Below are positions 6,574 to 13,706 of a DNA stretch of 21,658 nucleotides, piece by piece. The stretch comes from Pseudomonadota bacterium (GTDB lineage: Bacteria > Pseudomonadota > Alphaproteobacteria > Rhodospirillales > 2-02-FULL-58-16): assembly GCA_022572335.1 (NCBI GenBank), contig JACZWD010000008.1, positions 1 to 21,658 on the forward strand. The letters run 5' to 3'. The notes under the pieces are model-generated. The model did no database searches. It saw only the letters and a list, made by a program, of their open reading frames with translations, and was not told where the DNA came from. How positions within the stretch are numbered: position 1 is the stretch's first letter; every line of letters begins with the position of its first letter. Made by a program: the position numbers and the translations under genes.

Positions 6574-6606
6574 GGGGCCCGACCAAGGCCGGCCGGGCCC
6601 TTTTCC
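6574..6606 (+). terminator. Intrinsic terminator, probably of the ancestral tRNA-Arg gene
   Basis: The perfect 7-bp stem GGGCCCG (6575-6581) and CGGGCCC (6594-6600) is followed by TTTTCC. It lies nine bases after the CCA of tRNA-end copy 3 and faces the convergent modC gene. Confidence 0.75.
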
Positions 6607-6637
6607 TTTGATTGTTCGATGGCCGGCCGGCCGCCCT

Positions 6638-7768
6638 CTACCCCCGACGCGGGCGAGTGCCGCGGCGGCCCAGGCTGGGGCGATCGACGGCCACCGCCTT
6701 GATCATGGCGTGCACCGTCTTGCCGGGCTCCAGCGCCATCTCGTGCAGGGAGCGGCGGGTGACGCGGGCGATCAGGGGCGCGCCGATGTCGAGGCGCACG
6801 TCGGCCAGGGGCCCGGTGCCGGTTTCGATTTCCACGACCCGGCCTTTGAAGATATTAAGACCGCTGATGCTCTCGGGCGGCGTCAGGCAGAGCCACACGT
6901 CGCGGGCGCGGATGCGCACGCGCAACGACGTGCCTCCGGGCAGGTCCAGCCTGGGCACCACCAGCCGGTTGGCGCCGAAGGCCAGTTCGGTGAGCCCGAA
7001 GGTGAGGTCCTGGCCGGCGACGGTGACGGCGAGCACGGCGCCGGCCTCGTAGCGTCCGGTGTGGGGACGCAAATCCAGCCGGCTCATCAGGTCCTCGACC
7101 GTGCCGGTGGCGACCACCGCGCCGTCGGACAGGATGACCATGGTGTCGGCGAGGCGGATGATGTCGTCCATGGCGTGGCTGACGTAGACGATGGGTAGCT
7201 TCACCTCGTCGCGCAGGCGTTCGATGAAGGACAGGATCTCGTCCTTGCGCGGCGCGTCCACCGAGGCCAGGGGCTCGTCCATGAGCAGCAGCCGCGGGTT
7301 GGCCAGCAGGGCCCGGCCGATGGCGACGCGCTGCTTCTCGCCGCCGGAGAGGTTTCCCGGCCGCCGCGCCAGCAGGCGGCGCAGGTCGAGAAGGTCGACC
7401 ACGCGGTCGAAGTCCTGGCCGGGGCCGGCGTTGGGCGACAGGCGCTGGCCGTAGGTCAGGTTGCCGCGCACGCTCATGTGGGGGAACAGGCGCCCTTCCT
7501 GGAACACGTAGCCCAGGCGGCGGCGATCCGGCGCCACGTCGATGCCGGCGTCCGCATCGAACAATACGTGGTCGCCGACGCTGATGCGGCCCCGCTCAGG
7601 GCGCTCGAGGCCGGCCAGCAGGTTGATCAGGGACGTCTTGCCGGCCCCGGAACGGCCGAACAGCGCGGTCAATCCGGCCTCGGCGGTGAAGCGGACGTCG
7701 AGCCGGAAATCGCCGAAGCGGCGGCCCACATCCACCGTCAGCACGGCGCCGTCCCCCGATGGCGCCAT
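6638..7768 (-). CDS. modC: Molybdate ABC transporter ATP-binding protein ModC
   Basis: This is the ATPase that drives molybdate import on the cytosolic face of ModB. It has a Walker A motif GRSGAGKTS near residue 38, a Q-loop in YVFQEGRLFPHM, the ABC signature LSGGEKQR, Walker B LLLMDEP with ASVDA as D-loop, and the switch His in YVSHAMDD. A C-terminal Mop/TOBE domain (about residues 290-365, with GLNIFKGRVVEIETGTG) binds molybdate and is typical of ModC. The length of 376 residues is normal. I chose the ATG at 7768, with GGAGG eight bases upstream; a GTG at 7771 is equally possible. modB ends at 7773, so the two are tightly coupled. Confidence 0.95.
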   Translation of the reverse strand: MAPSGDGAVLTVDVGRRFGDFRLDVRFTAEAGLTALFGRSGAGKTSLINLLAGLERPERGRISVGDHVLFDADAGIDVAPDRRRLGYVFQEGRLFPHMSVRGNLTYGQRLSPNAGPGQDFDRVVDLLDLRRLLARRPGNLSGGEKQRVAIGRALLANPRLLLMDEPLASVDAPRKDEILSFIERLRDEVKLPIVYVSHAMDDIIRLADTMVILSDGAVVATGTVEDLMSRLDLRPHTGRYEAGAVLAVTVAGQDLTFGLTELAFGANRLVVPRLDLPGGTSLRVRIRARDVWLCLTPPESISGLNIFKGRVVEIETGTGPLADVRLDIGAPLIARVTRRSLHEMALEPGKTVHAMIKAVAVDRPSLGRRGTRPRRG

Positions 7769-7772
7769 CACC

Positions 7773-8465
7773 TCATCCTCCGATGCGCGCCGAGATGCGC
7801 CGCGCCAGCACCTCCGAGGCGATCAGCGCGACCAGGGCGAGGACCACCGAGATGATCATCAGGCGCAGGGCGCCGAGCTCGCCGTCCGGCGTCTGGGTGA
7901 GGGTGAACAGCGCCAGCGGCAGGGTCCGCGTCTCGCCGGCGATGTTGGAAACGAAGGTGATGGTGGCGCCGAACTCGCCCAGGCTGCGGGCGAAGCAAAG
8001 GATGGTGCCGGTCAGGATGCCGGGCGCGATGAGGGGCAGGGTGATGCTCAGGAACACCCATGCCCGCCCGGCGCCCAAGGTGCGCGCCGCTTCCTCGAGC
8101 CGGTAATCCACGGTTTCGAGGGAAAGGCGGATGGCCCGCACCATCAGGGGAAAGGCCATGACCGCGGACGCGATGGCGGCGCCCTTCCAGGTAAAGGCGA
8201 CGGTGACGCCGAACACGTCGAAAAGCCACGCGCCCACGGGCCCGCGCCGTCCCAACAGGATCAACAGCAGGTAGCCGACGGCCACCGGCGGCAGGATCAG
8301 GGGCAGATGGACGACGCCGTTCAACAGGGTCTTGCCGAAAAAGTCGCACCGGGCCAGCAGCCACGCGGTGGCGATGCCCAGGGGCAGGCTCCACAACACC
8401 GCCCACAGGGCGACGCGCAGGCTGAGGCCGATGGCCTCGATCTCGAGGGGGGTGATGCTCCACAT
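7773..8465 (-). CDS. modB: Molybdate ABC transporter permease ModB
   Basis: This 230-residue inner-membrane permease forms the molybdate channel as a homodimer. Several hydrophobic segments are evident, the first about residues 12-37 (LSLRVALWAVLWSLPLGIAT) and the last about 203-225. The cytosolic EAA loop, which docks on ModC, is seen as EEAARTLGAGRAWVFLSITLP. The motif LGEFGATITFVSNIAGETRT near the C-terminal third is characteristic of ModB. modA ends 27 bp before its start and modC begins directly after it, so modABC is one transcription unit. Confidence 0.95.
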   Translation of the reverse strand: MWSITPLEIEAIGLSLRVALWAVLWSLPLGIATAWLLARCDFFGKTLLNGVVHLPLILPPVAVGYLLLILLGRRGPVGAWLFDVFGVTVAFTWKGAAIASAVMAFPLMVRAIRLSLETVDYRLEEAARTLGAGRAWVFLSITLPLIAPGILTGTILCFARSLGEFGATITFVSNIAGETRTLPLALFTLTQTPDGELGALRLMIISVVLALVALIASEVLARRISARIGG

Positions 8466-8492
8466 GGGCCGGTGTTTCCCTTAAACCCGGTC

Positions 8493-9338
8493 CTATTGGC
8501 GCGCCGCCGGGGCGATCACGGTGAACCCGTGTGCGGTAAACACCCGGGCCGCCTCGGGCGAGGTCAGGAATTGGAAAAAGCGGCGCACCTCGGGCCGGTC
8601 GCGGCCGGCGACGATGGCCATGGGGTAGCGGATCGGCGGGTGGCTGTCGGCGGGAAAGGTCGCCACCACGCGCACCCGTCCGGTGAGCGCGGCGTCGGTG
8701 GCATAGACCACGGCGGCCGCGGCCTCGCCGCGTTCGACCAGGGCGAGGGCGCCGCGCACGTCCTGGGTGCGGGCGACGCGGCCGGCGAGGGCCGGCCATG
8801 CGCCGAGCCGCCGCAATGCGGCGCGGCCGTAAATGCCGGCCGGCACGTGGTCCGGGTCGCCGATGGCCAGCCTGCCCTCGCCCAGCTTCTCGGCCAGGGG
8901 AAAGGCCGGCGCGATGCGCACCCTTAGCGCGCTCCCGGCGGGGGCGACAAGGACCAGCCGGTTGCCCAGCAGATCCAGGCGCGTCGCCGGTTCGATGGCG
9001 TTTTCCCTGGCCAGGTAGTCCATCCACCCGGGATTGGCCGAGAGGTAAATGTCGGCCGGGGCGCCGTTGGCGATCTGTTTGGCGAGGGTGGAACTGGAGG
9101 CGAACGACATCACGGCGCGGCCCTTGCCCTTGGCGGCGAAGCGGGCCGCGATCTCACTCAGCGCCGCGGTCGTGCTGGCGGCGGCGAACACCATGACCCG
9201 GGGGCTGTCCGCCGGCGCCGCCTCGGCGGCACGGGCGGATGACGCCGATGCGCCGACGCCCCATACCAGCGCCGCCAGGGCGGCCGCCCGGGCCGCCCCG
9301 GCAAAGGCCGCGGAGATTTTCGCAACGTCCCTGGGCAC
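8493..9338 (-). CDS. modA: Molybdate-binding periplasmic protein ModA
   Basis: This 281-residue solute-binding protein captures molybdate in the periplasm for ModBC. It starts with a GTG at 9338, with AGGGGAG about nine bases upstream. A Sec signal peptide runs to about residue 38 (cleavage around SSARAAEAA). Family motifs follow: VFAAASTTAALSEIA, FASSSTLAKQIANGAPADIY and the Tyr of VVYATDA in the second lobe. The gene is the first of modABC. Its promoter region holds a TTGACA -35-like box and a ModE-like palindrome, so it is probably repressed when molybdate is plentiful. No modE gene lies in the window. Confidence 0.95.
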   Translation of the reverse strand: MPRDVAKISAAFAGAARAAALAALVWGVGASASSARAAEAAPADSPRVMVFAAASTTAALSEIAARFAAKGKGRAVMSFASSSTLAKQIANGAPADIYLSANPGWMDYLARENAIEPATRLDLLGNRLVLVAPAGSALRVRIAPAFPLAEKLGEGRLAIGDPDHVPAGIYGRAALRRLGAWPALAGRVARTQDVRGALALVERGEAAAAVVYATDAALTGRVRVVATFPADSHPPIRYPMAIVAGRDRPEVRRFFQFLTSPEAARVFTAHGFTVIAPAARQ

Positions 9339-9361
9339 GACCGGCGCTCCCCTGCTGAAAG

Positions 9362-9385
9362 CGTGATATTTGCGGAAATATAACG
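9362..9385 (-). promoter_or_regulatory. ModE-box-like operator upstream of modA
   Basis: The arms CGTGATATTT (9362-9371) and AAATATAACG (9376-9385) are reverse complements at 9 of 10 positions around a 4-bp centre. The CG..ATAT..ATAT..CG pattern resembles known ModE/Mo boxes. It lies just downstream of a minus-strand TTGACA (9396-9391), where a bound repressor would cover the -10 region of modABC. Confidence 0.65.
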
Positions 9386-9390
9386 ATCCG

Positions 9391-9396
9391 TGTCAA
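9391..9396 (-). promoter_or_regulatory. -35 element of the modABC promoter
   Basis: A perfect minus-strand TTGACA is followed, 17 bp on, by the weak -10 candidate GCAAAT (9373-9368), which overlaps the ModE-like palindrome. The -10 assignment is tentative. Confidence 0.4.
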
Positions 9397-9460
9397 GCCG
9401 ACGCCGGCGGGCGGACAGTTTGCCGAAAAGGGCGTTCCCAATGCCGAACCGTTGCCGGCC

Positions 9461-9823
9461 TCACCTGATCTTCCGGCGGCGCTTCGACGAATCCCTTCCG
9501 TAGTGGGTGGTCAGGTAATCGAGGATCAGCTTCCGATCCTCCGGGTCCAGGGGGTCCATCGTCTGTTCCTCGACCATCCACACCAGGGTTTCGTCCCAAG
9601 AGTCCCGGTCCAGGCCCTGCTGCTTGACGATGGCCAGCGAATGGCACGCCTGGCAGGTGTAGAAGACCTCTTCGCGGCCCGGGCCCGCTGGAAGGCCGCC
9701 GTATTCTTCGGCTTCCCCTGTCCCCGACGCGGTCCGCTCGGCCGCCGGCACGGCTGGGGAGAGAACTCCCCAGCCGACCAACGTGGCCGCGACGATCGCG
9801 GCCGGGAGGAACCGCCTTGGCAA
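9461..9823 (-). CDS. sorB: SorB-type monoheme cytochrome c (sulfite dehydrogenase subunit)
   Basis: This small exported c-type cytochrome is the likely electron acceptor of SorA, taking electrons from sulfite oxidation in the periplasm. A signal peptide covers about residues 1-27 (LPAAIVAATLVGWGVLSPAV). One heme motif, CQACH, lies in FYTCQACHSLAIVKQQGL, and a Met in the later part (WMVEEQTMDPLD) could be the sixth ligand. The segment DRKLILDYLTTHYG is typical of the SorB C-terminus. No ATG or GTG occurs at the expected position. The best start is the TTG at 9823, two bases after the sorA stop. The open frame extends upstream inside sorA, but that part has no signal-peptide character. Confidence 0.85.
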   Translation of the reverse strand: MPRRFLPAAIVAATLVGWGVLSPAVPAAERTASGTGEAEEYGGLPAGPGREEVFYTCQACHSLAIVKQQGLDRDSWDETLVWMVEEQTMDPLDPEDRKLILDYLTTHYGRDSSKRRRKIR

Positions 9824-9825
9824 CT

Positions 9826-11145
9826 TCAGGACGCGTACACCGAAATCCGGTGCATGGAGTTGTTCATGTAGCCCTTGGGGTTCCAGGCGATGGCGAAAGG
9901 CTGCGTGCGCCCCTGGTCGTCCGTGGCCCGGGCCCAGATCTCGTAGTAGCCCTTTTGCGGCAGCTTCACCGTCTGCGTAAAATTCTGCCACGCGTACGGG
10001 TTGGCCGGCGCGTCCAGTTTCGCATGGATCCAGGTAACGCCGAAGTCGATCGACAGATGGAGCCTGGAAACCGAGTTGTCGCCGGCCCAGGCATGCCCGT
10101 GCACCCGCACCGAACGCTCGCCCTTGGGCAGCTTGATGCCGCTCTCGGGCGAGGTGATCAGCGACTTGACCACCATCGACTCGATGAACACCATGGTCTT
10201 CTTATCCACCTTGGTGCCGGCGGCGACCGGGTGCGGCGGCAGCCGGTAGGCGGCGCCGGTCATCTTCGTCCCGTCGTGGACCACGTCGCGGAGCTGCATG
10301 CGGTTGAACCACTTGTGCGAGAACGACCCCGGCCACCCCGGAATGTGAAGCCTTAAGGGCGCCCCGTTCATGGGATGGATCGACTCCCCGTTCATGGCGA
10401 AGGTGATGAGGTTGTTGGAGTCCATCCCCTTCCTGATGGGCACGCCGCGCGAGATCGGCAGCTTGCCGGGCTTGCCGGAAAGGTGTGTGTCGGCACCGTA
10501 ATGGGCGGTGTAGATGGCCTGTTTCTTGACGCCGGCGGCCTTGAGCACGTCGATCAGGCGGACGCCGGTCCATTCGGCGCAGGCGACGGCGCCCAATGAC
10601 CACTGGTTGCCCTTGGCTTTCGGGTCGAAGAAGGCGCGGCCGTTGCCGCCGCACTCGATGCAGATCTTGCGGGTGATGACCTCGAACTTGCTCTTGAGAT
10701 CGGCGATGGAGAGCTTCAACGGATTGTCGACGAAACCGTCGATGGTCAGCATCCAGGTGTCCGGGTTCATATCCTCCGGCGGGATGCCGTTGTTGCGGAT
10801 GAAATGCCGCGCCGTCGGCGTCACGTCGTCATCGAGATTATGCGGCGGCGTCTCGGCGTTGACCGGGCGGTCGTTCAGGATCGTCAGCCCATTCTTGCCC
10901 TTGATCTTCATCCCGGTCGCGGCGATCGCCTCGGGAATGAAGCCCGACGGCATGTTGCGATGAAACGGGATGGTGGCGCCGATCAGCGCCCCCATGGTCG
11001 CCAGGCCGGCCCCCCTCAGGAACCCGCGCCGGTCCTTGTGGGGGACGCGCCCGAATACCAGCTCGTCGGCCAGTTCCGGGTCCTCGGCGTAGAGCTCGAA
11101 AAGGTCGACTTCCTTTTCGGCGGAAAGTGGAGTGTCTTTTGGCAT
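9826..11145 (-). CDS. sorA: SorA-type sulfite dehydrogenase, molybdopterin subunit
   Basis: This periplasmic molybdoenzyme oxidises sulfite to sulfate. The 439-residue protein has a twin-arginine signal, RRGFLRGAGLATMGALIG, at residues 39-56, consistent with export of a folded cofactor-loaded enzyme. The Mo-binding Cys lies in ICIECGGNGR (Cys165 by family alignment). The oxidoreductase domain continues through GADTHLSGKPGK and RLHIPGWPGSFSHKWF. The Mo-co dimerisation domain follows, with VRVHGHAWAGDNSVSRLHLS and a C-terminal IAWNPKGYMNNSMHR. The unusually long, acidic N-terminus before the RR motif resembles other SorA-like proteins. The cytochrome gene sorB follows, and an ECF sigma/anti-sigma pair precedes it. 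Confidence 0.92.
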   Translation of the reverse strand: MPKDTPLSAEKEVDLFELYAEDPELADELVFGRVPHKDRRGFLRGAGLATMGALIGATIPFHRNMPSGFIPEAIAATGMKIKGKNGLTILNDRPVNAETPPHNLDDDVTPTARHFIRNNGIPPEDMNPDTWMLTIDGFVDNPLKLSIADLKSKFEVITRKICIECGGNGRAFFDPKAKGNQWSLGAVACAEWTGVRLIDVLKAAGVKKQAIYTAHYGADTHLSGKPGKLPISRGVPIRKGMDSNNLITFAMNGESIHPMNGAPLRLHIPGWPGSFSHKWFNRMQLRDVVHDGTKMTGAAYRLPPHPVAAGTKVDKKTMVFIESMVVKSLITSPESGIKLPKGERSVRVHGHAWAGDNSVSRLHLSIDFGVTWIHAKLDAPANPYAWQNFTQTVKLPQKGYYEIWARATDDQGRTQPFAIAWNPKGYMNNSMHRISVYAS

Positions 11146-11211
11146 GATGCTTCCCCGTTGACATGTTTATTTTGCCGGCCGCTCCGGGCGGCCGACCCCC
11201 AACAAGGAAGA

Positions 11212-11237
11212 AACGAACGGCGGATCGGAATTATTCC
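11212..11237 (-). promoter_or_regulatory. Candidate ECF-type promoter for sorAB
   Basis: On the minus strand GGAAT (11237-11233) and CGTT (11215-11212) are 17 bp apart, close to the GGAAC-N16/17-CGTT pattern of several ECF sigma groups. It lies about 70 bp before the sorA start, in the 124-bp gap after the anti-sigma gene. Short motifs such as these recur by chance. Confidence 0.35.
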
Positions 11238-11269
11238 AATTTAAAACAGGGACGCCGGCATGGCGTCCT

Positions 11270-12064
11270 TCAGGCGCTGCAGGGCATGCTGGATTCGCGG
11301 CTTTCGCGCAGCGCCATGCGCGTTTCGGCGTCGAGCGGCAGGCGCTCCAGGGTGGCCCGGTGGACGGTGCGGGCGATCAGGGAGAAACGCCCCTCGTCCA
11401 TGCCTGAGTTGATCAGCACATAGGCAAGGGAGCCCGCCCGCCAGACGAAGCTGCGCAACGGGCCGGCGCGCCGTTCCACAAGCCGCGGACCCAGGTTCCC
11501 ACCGGCGGGTGACATCCACAGGCTGACGTGACACCCCCGCGTTCCCGTGTAGCCGATGTGCAGGGCCGGCCCGTCCGCCCCGGACGCGGGGACCGTGGTG
11601 ATCATGCTGATGGTGAGGCGGCTCGCCGACAGATCGGGGACATGGGCCTCGGGCCCGAGCCGGTGCAGGGAGCTCAGCAACACGCCGGCGCCCACTTCGC
11701 GGACATCGTCCGTCTCGTCGCGCTCGACCCATGTCCGGTGGGCCGCGGCGGCCCGCTGGAGCAGGCCGGCGTCGCCCTGGCGCGGCCATGGCGCAACGTA
11801 CGTCCCGACGCCGGCCGCGACCATCAGGACCACGGCGGCGGCGGCACCGTACCAGAGAAGACGCCGCTTCGGCTTCACGGCCGGCAGGTCCACCGGCTCC
11901 ACGCCCTCGGCGACGGCGGCCTTCACGCGGGTCAGGATGGCGACCTGATCGGCAAGGGCGGGATCGGTCGCCACCGAGCGCGCCACGCGGGCCGAATCGT
12001 GGGCGTCCAACTCGCCGTCCACGTAGGCGTTCAACTCTTCCCAGTCGGGGTATTCTCTCGTCAT
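11270..12064 (-). CDS. Membrane-bound anti-sigma factor
   Basis: This 264-residue protein probably holds the adjacent ECF sigma factor inactive at the membrane. Its N-terminus is cytosolic and has the usual start of such proteins, WEELNAYVDGELDAHDSARV; no HxxxCxxC zinc motif is seen. One membrane segment covers about residues 70-90 (WYGAAAAVVLMVAAGVGTYV). A periplasmic domain of about 170 residues follows, with HIGYTGTRGCHVSLWMSPAG and LAYVLINSGMDEGRFSLIA, presumably the signal-sensing part. The start at 12064 overlaps the sigma factor stop (ATGA). The frame continues upstream through the sigma gene, but that part is a shadow. The neighbouring sorAB genes suggest a sulfite-related signal; this is an inference. 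Confidence 0.85.
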   Translation of the reverse strand: MTREYPDWEELNAYVDGELDAHDSARVARSVATDPALADQVAILTRVKAAVAEGVEPVDLPAVKPKRRLLWYGAAAAVVLMVAAGVGTYVAPWPRQGDAGLLQRAAAAHRTWVERDETDDVREVGAGVLLSSLHRLGPEAHVPDLSASRLTISMITTVPASGADGPALHIGYTGTRGCHVSLWMSPAGGNLGPRLVERRAGPLRSFVWRAGSLAYVLINSGMDEGRFSLIARTVHRATLERLPLDAETRMALRESRESSMPCSA

Positions 12065-12582
12065 TTCACCTTCCGCGTCCGTTCCACCGGCAGGACGTGC
12101 ACGTTGCTGGTCTCGACCGTGTGGAGAAGCGCCTGGCGGGCCCGGCTTAGCCGGCTCATGACCGTGCCCACGGGCAGTTCCAGGAACTCGGCGATTTCGG
12201 AGTAACTGAATCCGGCGAAATCGACAAGCGCGATGATCTCGCGATGGGGCGGCGCCAGCCTGGCCATGCCGCTGCGCACGGTCAAGGCGTTGATCAGGGT
12301 ATCTTCGTGGTGCCATACCTCGGCAGACTGCAGCGGCGGTTCGCCGTCGGGCTTGCGGCGATCTCCGCCGGTGCGCCGAATCTGGTCGATAAACGTGTTT
12401 CTCAGGATGCGGAAAAGCCACGCCCGGTAGGCGGCCTGGTCGTTCGGCACCCGCTTCGCCCGCAATGCCTTCAGCACGGATTCCTGGAACAGGTCGTCGG
12501 CGTCGGCCCGCTGGCTGGTCAGGCTCCGGGCGTAGCCGAACAAGCGGCTCAAATACGGCTCGATGCGCCTGCGTCGTTTCAC
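12061..12582 (-). CDS. ECF RNA polymerase sigma factor
   Basis: The 173-residue protein has only sigma regions 2 and 4, as expected for the extracytoplasmic function group. Region 2 is seen as ADADDLFQESVLKALR and AYRAWLFRILRNTFIDQIRR. Region 4 is seen as LAPPHREIIALVDFAGFSYS and AEFLELPVGTVMSRLSRARQ, its HTH. It overlaps the anti-sigma gene by four bases. In Sinorhizobium meliloti, ECF sigma factors RpoE1 and RpoE4 respond to sulfite and control sulfite oxidation genes. The arrangement here, sigma-antisigma-sorA-sorB, fits the same logic. Confidence 0.92.
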   Translation of the reverse strand: MKRRRRIEPYLSRLFGYARSLTSQRADADDLFQESVLKALRAKRVPNDQAAYRAWLFRILRNTFIDQIRRTGGDRRKPDGEPPLQSAEVWHHEDTLINALTVRSGMARLAPPHREIIALVDFAGFSYSEIAEFLELPVGTVMSRLSRARQALLHTVETSNVHVLPVERTRKVK

Positions 12583-12869
12583 TTTTCCGTCGCAATCCCG
12601 TCACATGCGGCGATACCGGGCAAGGGTTACAGAACCGGGACGTGCTTGCAACGGGTTTGACAGGCTGGCGAAAGATTCCCCTTCGCCGCCGGCCTGCGCC
12701 ACGTCTCCGTTTGCGGCGGCCGCCAGGGCGTGGGGAGGGTCCGGCGTGTGATGGTTTCGCCGGGGCCAGGGATTTGCTATATCCCTTCGTATAAGATACC
12801 TGATGGGCAGGCTGCGTTAGTCTGTCATTCTCCAGTGACGCCGACGACAACCGGACAATAGCAAGCGCC

Positions 12870-13232
12870 GTGAAGACCGCGATAGATCCCGACAAGGAAC
12901 AACGGCGTCATGAGCGCACGGAGGTTCCGGTCCTCACCGTGACCGTCGACGGCGCGGTCTACGAGGCCGTGAACTGGAGTTTCGGCGGGTTCCTGATCAC
13001 AGGGTACGAAGGAAATCTGACCCTGGGCTCCCTGTTCGAGGTCACGGAGTTCGGCACCGTGGGGCGCAGAATGAACGCCGTGGACGTCCGCGCGCGGGTG
13101 ACCAGAACCAACCCGGACTATAGGGAACTGGTGGTGACGTTTCTCGACCTCGACGGCCGTGCGTACAAGCTCTTGCACGACTTCATGACCGAACGGATGC
13201 GCATCCTGAATGAGAATACGGGAGCCGCGTGA
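12870..13232 (+). CDS. PilZ domain protein, probable c-di-GMP receptor
   Basis: The 120-residue protein is a stand-alone PilZ domain. It has the RxxxR motif (Arg12-Arg16, in QRRHERTEV) and the (D/N)xSxxG motif (Asn35-Ser37-Gly40, NWSFGG) that bind cyclic di-GMP. Both are intact, so ligand binding is likely. It has no output domain and so should act through a partner protein. The start is a GTG at 12870 without a clear ribosome-binding site; a TATAAGAT (12790-12797) upstream may be a -10 element. It diverges from the sigma factor gene and converges with hisI, so it appears to be a single-gene unit unrelated to its neighbours. Confidence 0.85.
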   Translation: MKTAIDPDKEQRRHERTEVPVLTVTVDGAVYEAVNWSFGGFLITGYEGNLTLGSLFEVTEFGTVGRRMNAVDVRARVTRTNPDYRELVVTFLDLDGRAYKLLHDFMTERMRILNENTGAA

Positions 13233-13301
13233 CCGGCCTTGTCCTCCTTCGCCCGTAATACCAAGGGGCCCTGGCGGCTTGCCGCCGGCTGTCGGCCGTG
13301 A

Positions 13302-13706
13302 TCAGTCGTAGAGCTCCTTGGGATCGACCTCGACCTCGGCGATCACCGCCGGCTTGCCCTCGCGCACGGCGTTGAAGAAGCAGTTGCGCCGCCCGGTGTG
13401 GCAGGCGACACCTTCCTGGTCCACCTGTACCAGCACGGTGTCGGCGTCGCAGTCCCAGCGGAAGTCCTTGAGCACCTGCAACTGGCCCGATGTCTCGCCC
13501 TTGCGCCACAGCTTGCCCCGCGAACGGGACCAGTAGCACACCCGCCCGGTACCGAGCGTCTCGGCGACCGCGTCACGGTTCATCCACGCCATCATCAGCA
13601 CCTCGCCGGTGTCGTACTGCTGGGCGATCGCCGCCACCAGGCCGTCGGCGTTGAACGTGATCGCTTCCACGACCGCCGGGACGGCGGCCGCCCTGTCGTC
13701 GTTCAT
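13302..13706 (-). CDS. hisI: Phosphoribosyl-AMP cyclohydrolase
   Basis: HisI opens the adenine ring of phosphoribosyl-AMP, the third step of histidine synthesis, using zinc and magnesium. The 134-residue protein keeps the whole family signature: EVLMMAWMNRDAVAETL, GRVCYWSRSRGKLWRKGETS and DCDADTVLVQVDQEGVACHT. The three zinc-ligand Cys positions (in DCD, ACHTG and RRNCFF) and the Asp cluster are all present. It is not near other his genes. Its ATG overlaps the znuA stop, so it is expressed with a zinc uptake gene. HisI paralogues under Zur control are known in other bacteria. Because the Cys ligands are intact, this one should still need zinc. Confidence 0.93.
   Translation of the reverse strand: MNDDRAAAVPAVVEAITFNADGLVAAIAQQYDTGEVLMMAWMNRDAVAETLGTGRVCYWSRSRGKLWRKGETSGQLQVLKDFRWDCDADTVLVQVDQEGVACHTGRRNCFFNAVREGKPAVIAEVEVDPKELYD

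Noticed and set aside
8498..8505. GGCGCGCC near the modA 3' end as a fourth tRNA-end copy
   Set aside because: Only eight bases match, they lack the CCGG before and the final A context, and they lie inside modA coding sequence.
7542..8927. Plus-strand open frame of 461 codons rich in Gln, Gly and His
   Set aside because: It is antisense to modC, modB and modA, has no family features and shows the low-complexity composition typical of a GC-rich antisense frame.
11171..11200. GC-rich stem-loop in the sorA leader as a terminator
   Set aside because: On the minus strand the stem is followed by GCAAAATAAAC, not a T-run, so it would not act as an intrinsic terminator for the anti-sigma gene; it may be a leader hairpin only.
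13273..13286. Hairpin GGCGG-CTTG-CCGCC between the convergent PilZ and hisI genes as a terminator
   Set aside because: The stem is short and no T-run follows on either strand.
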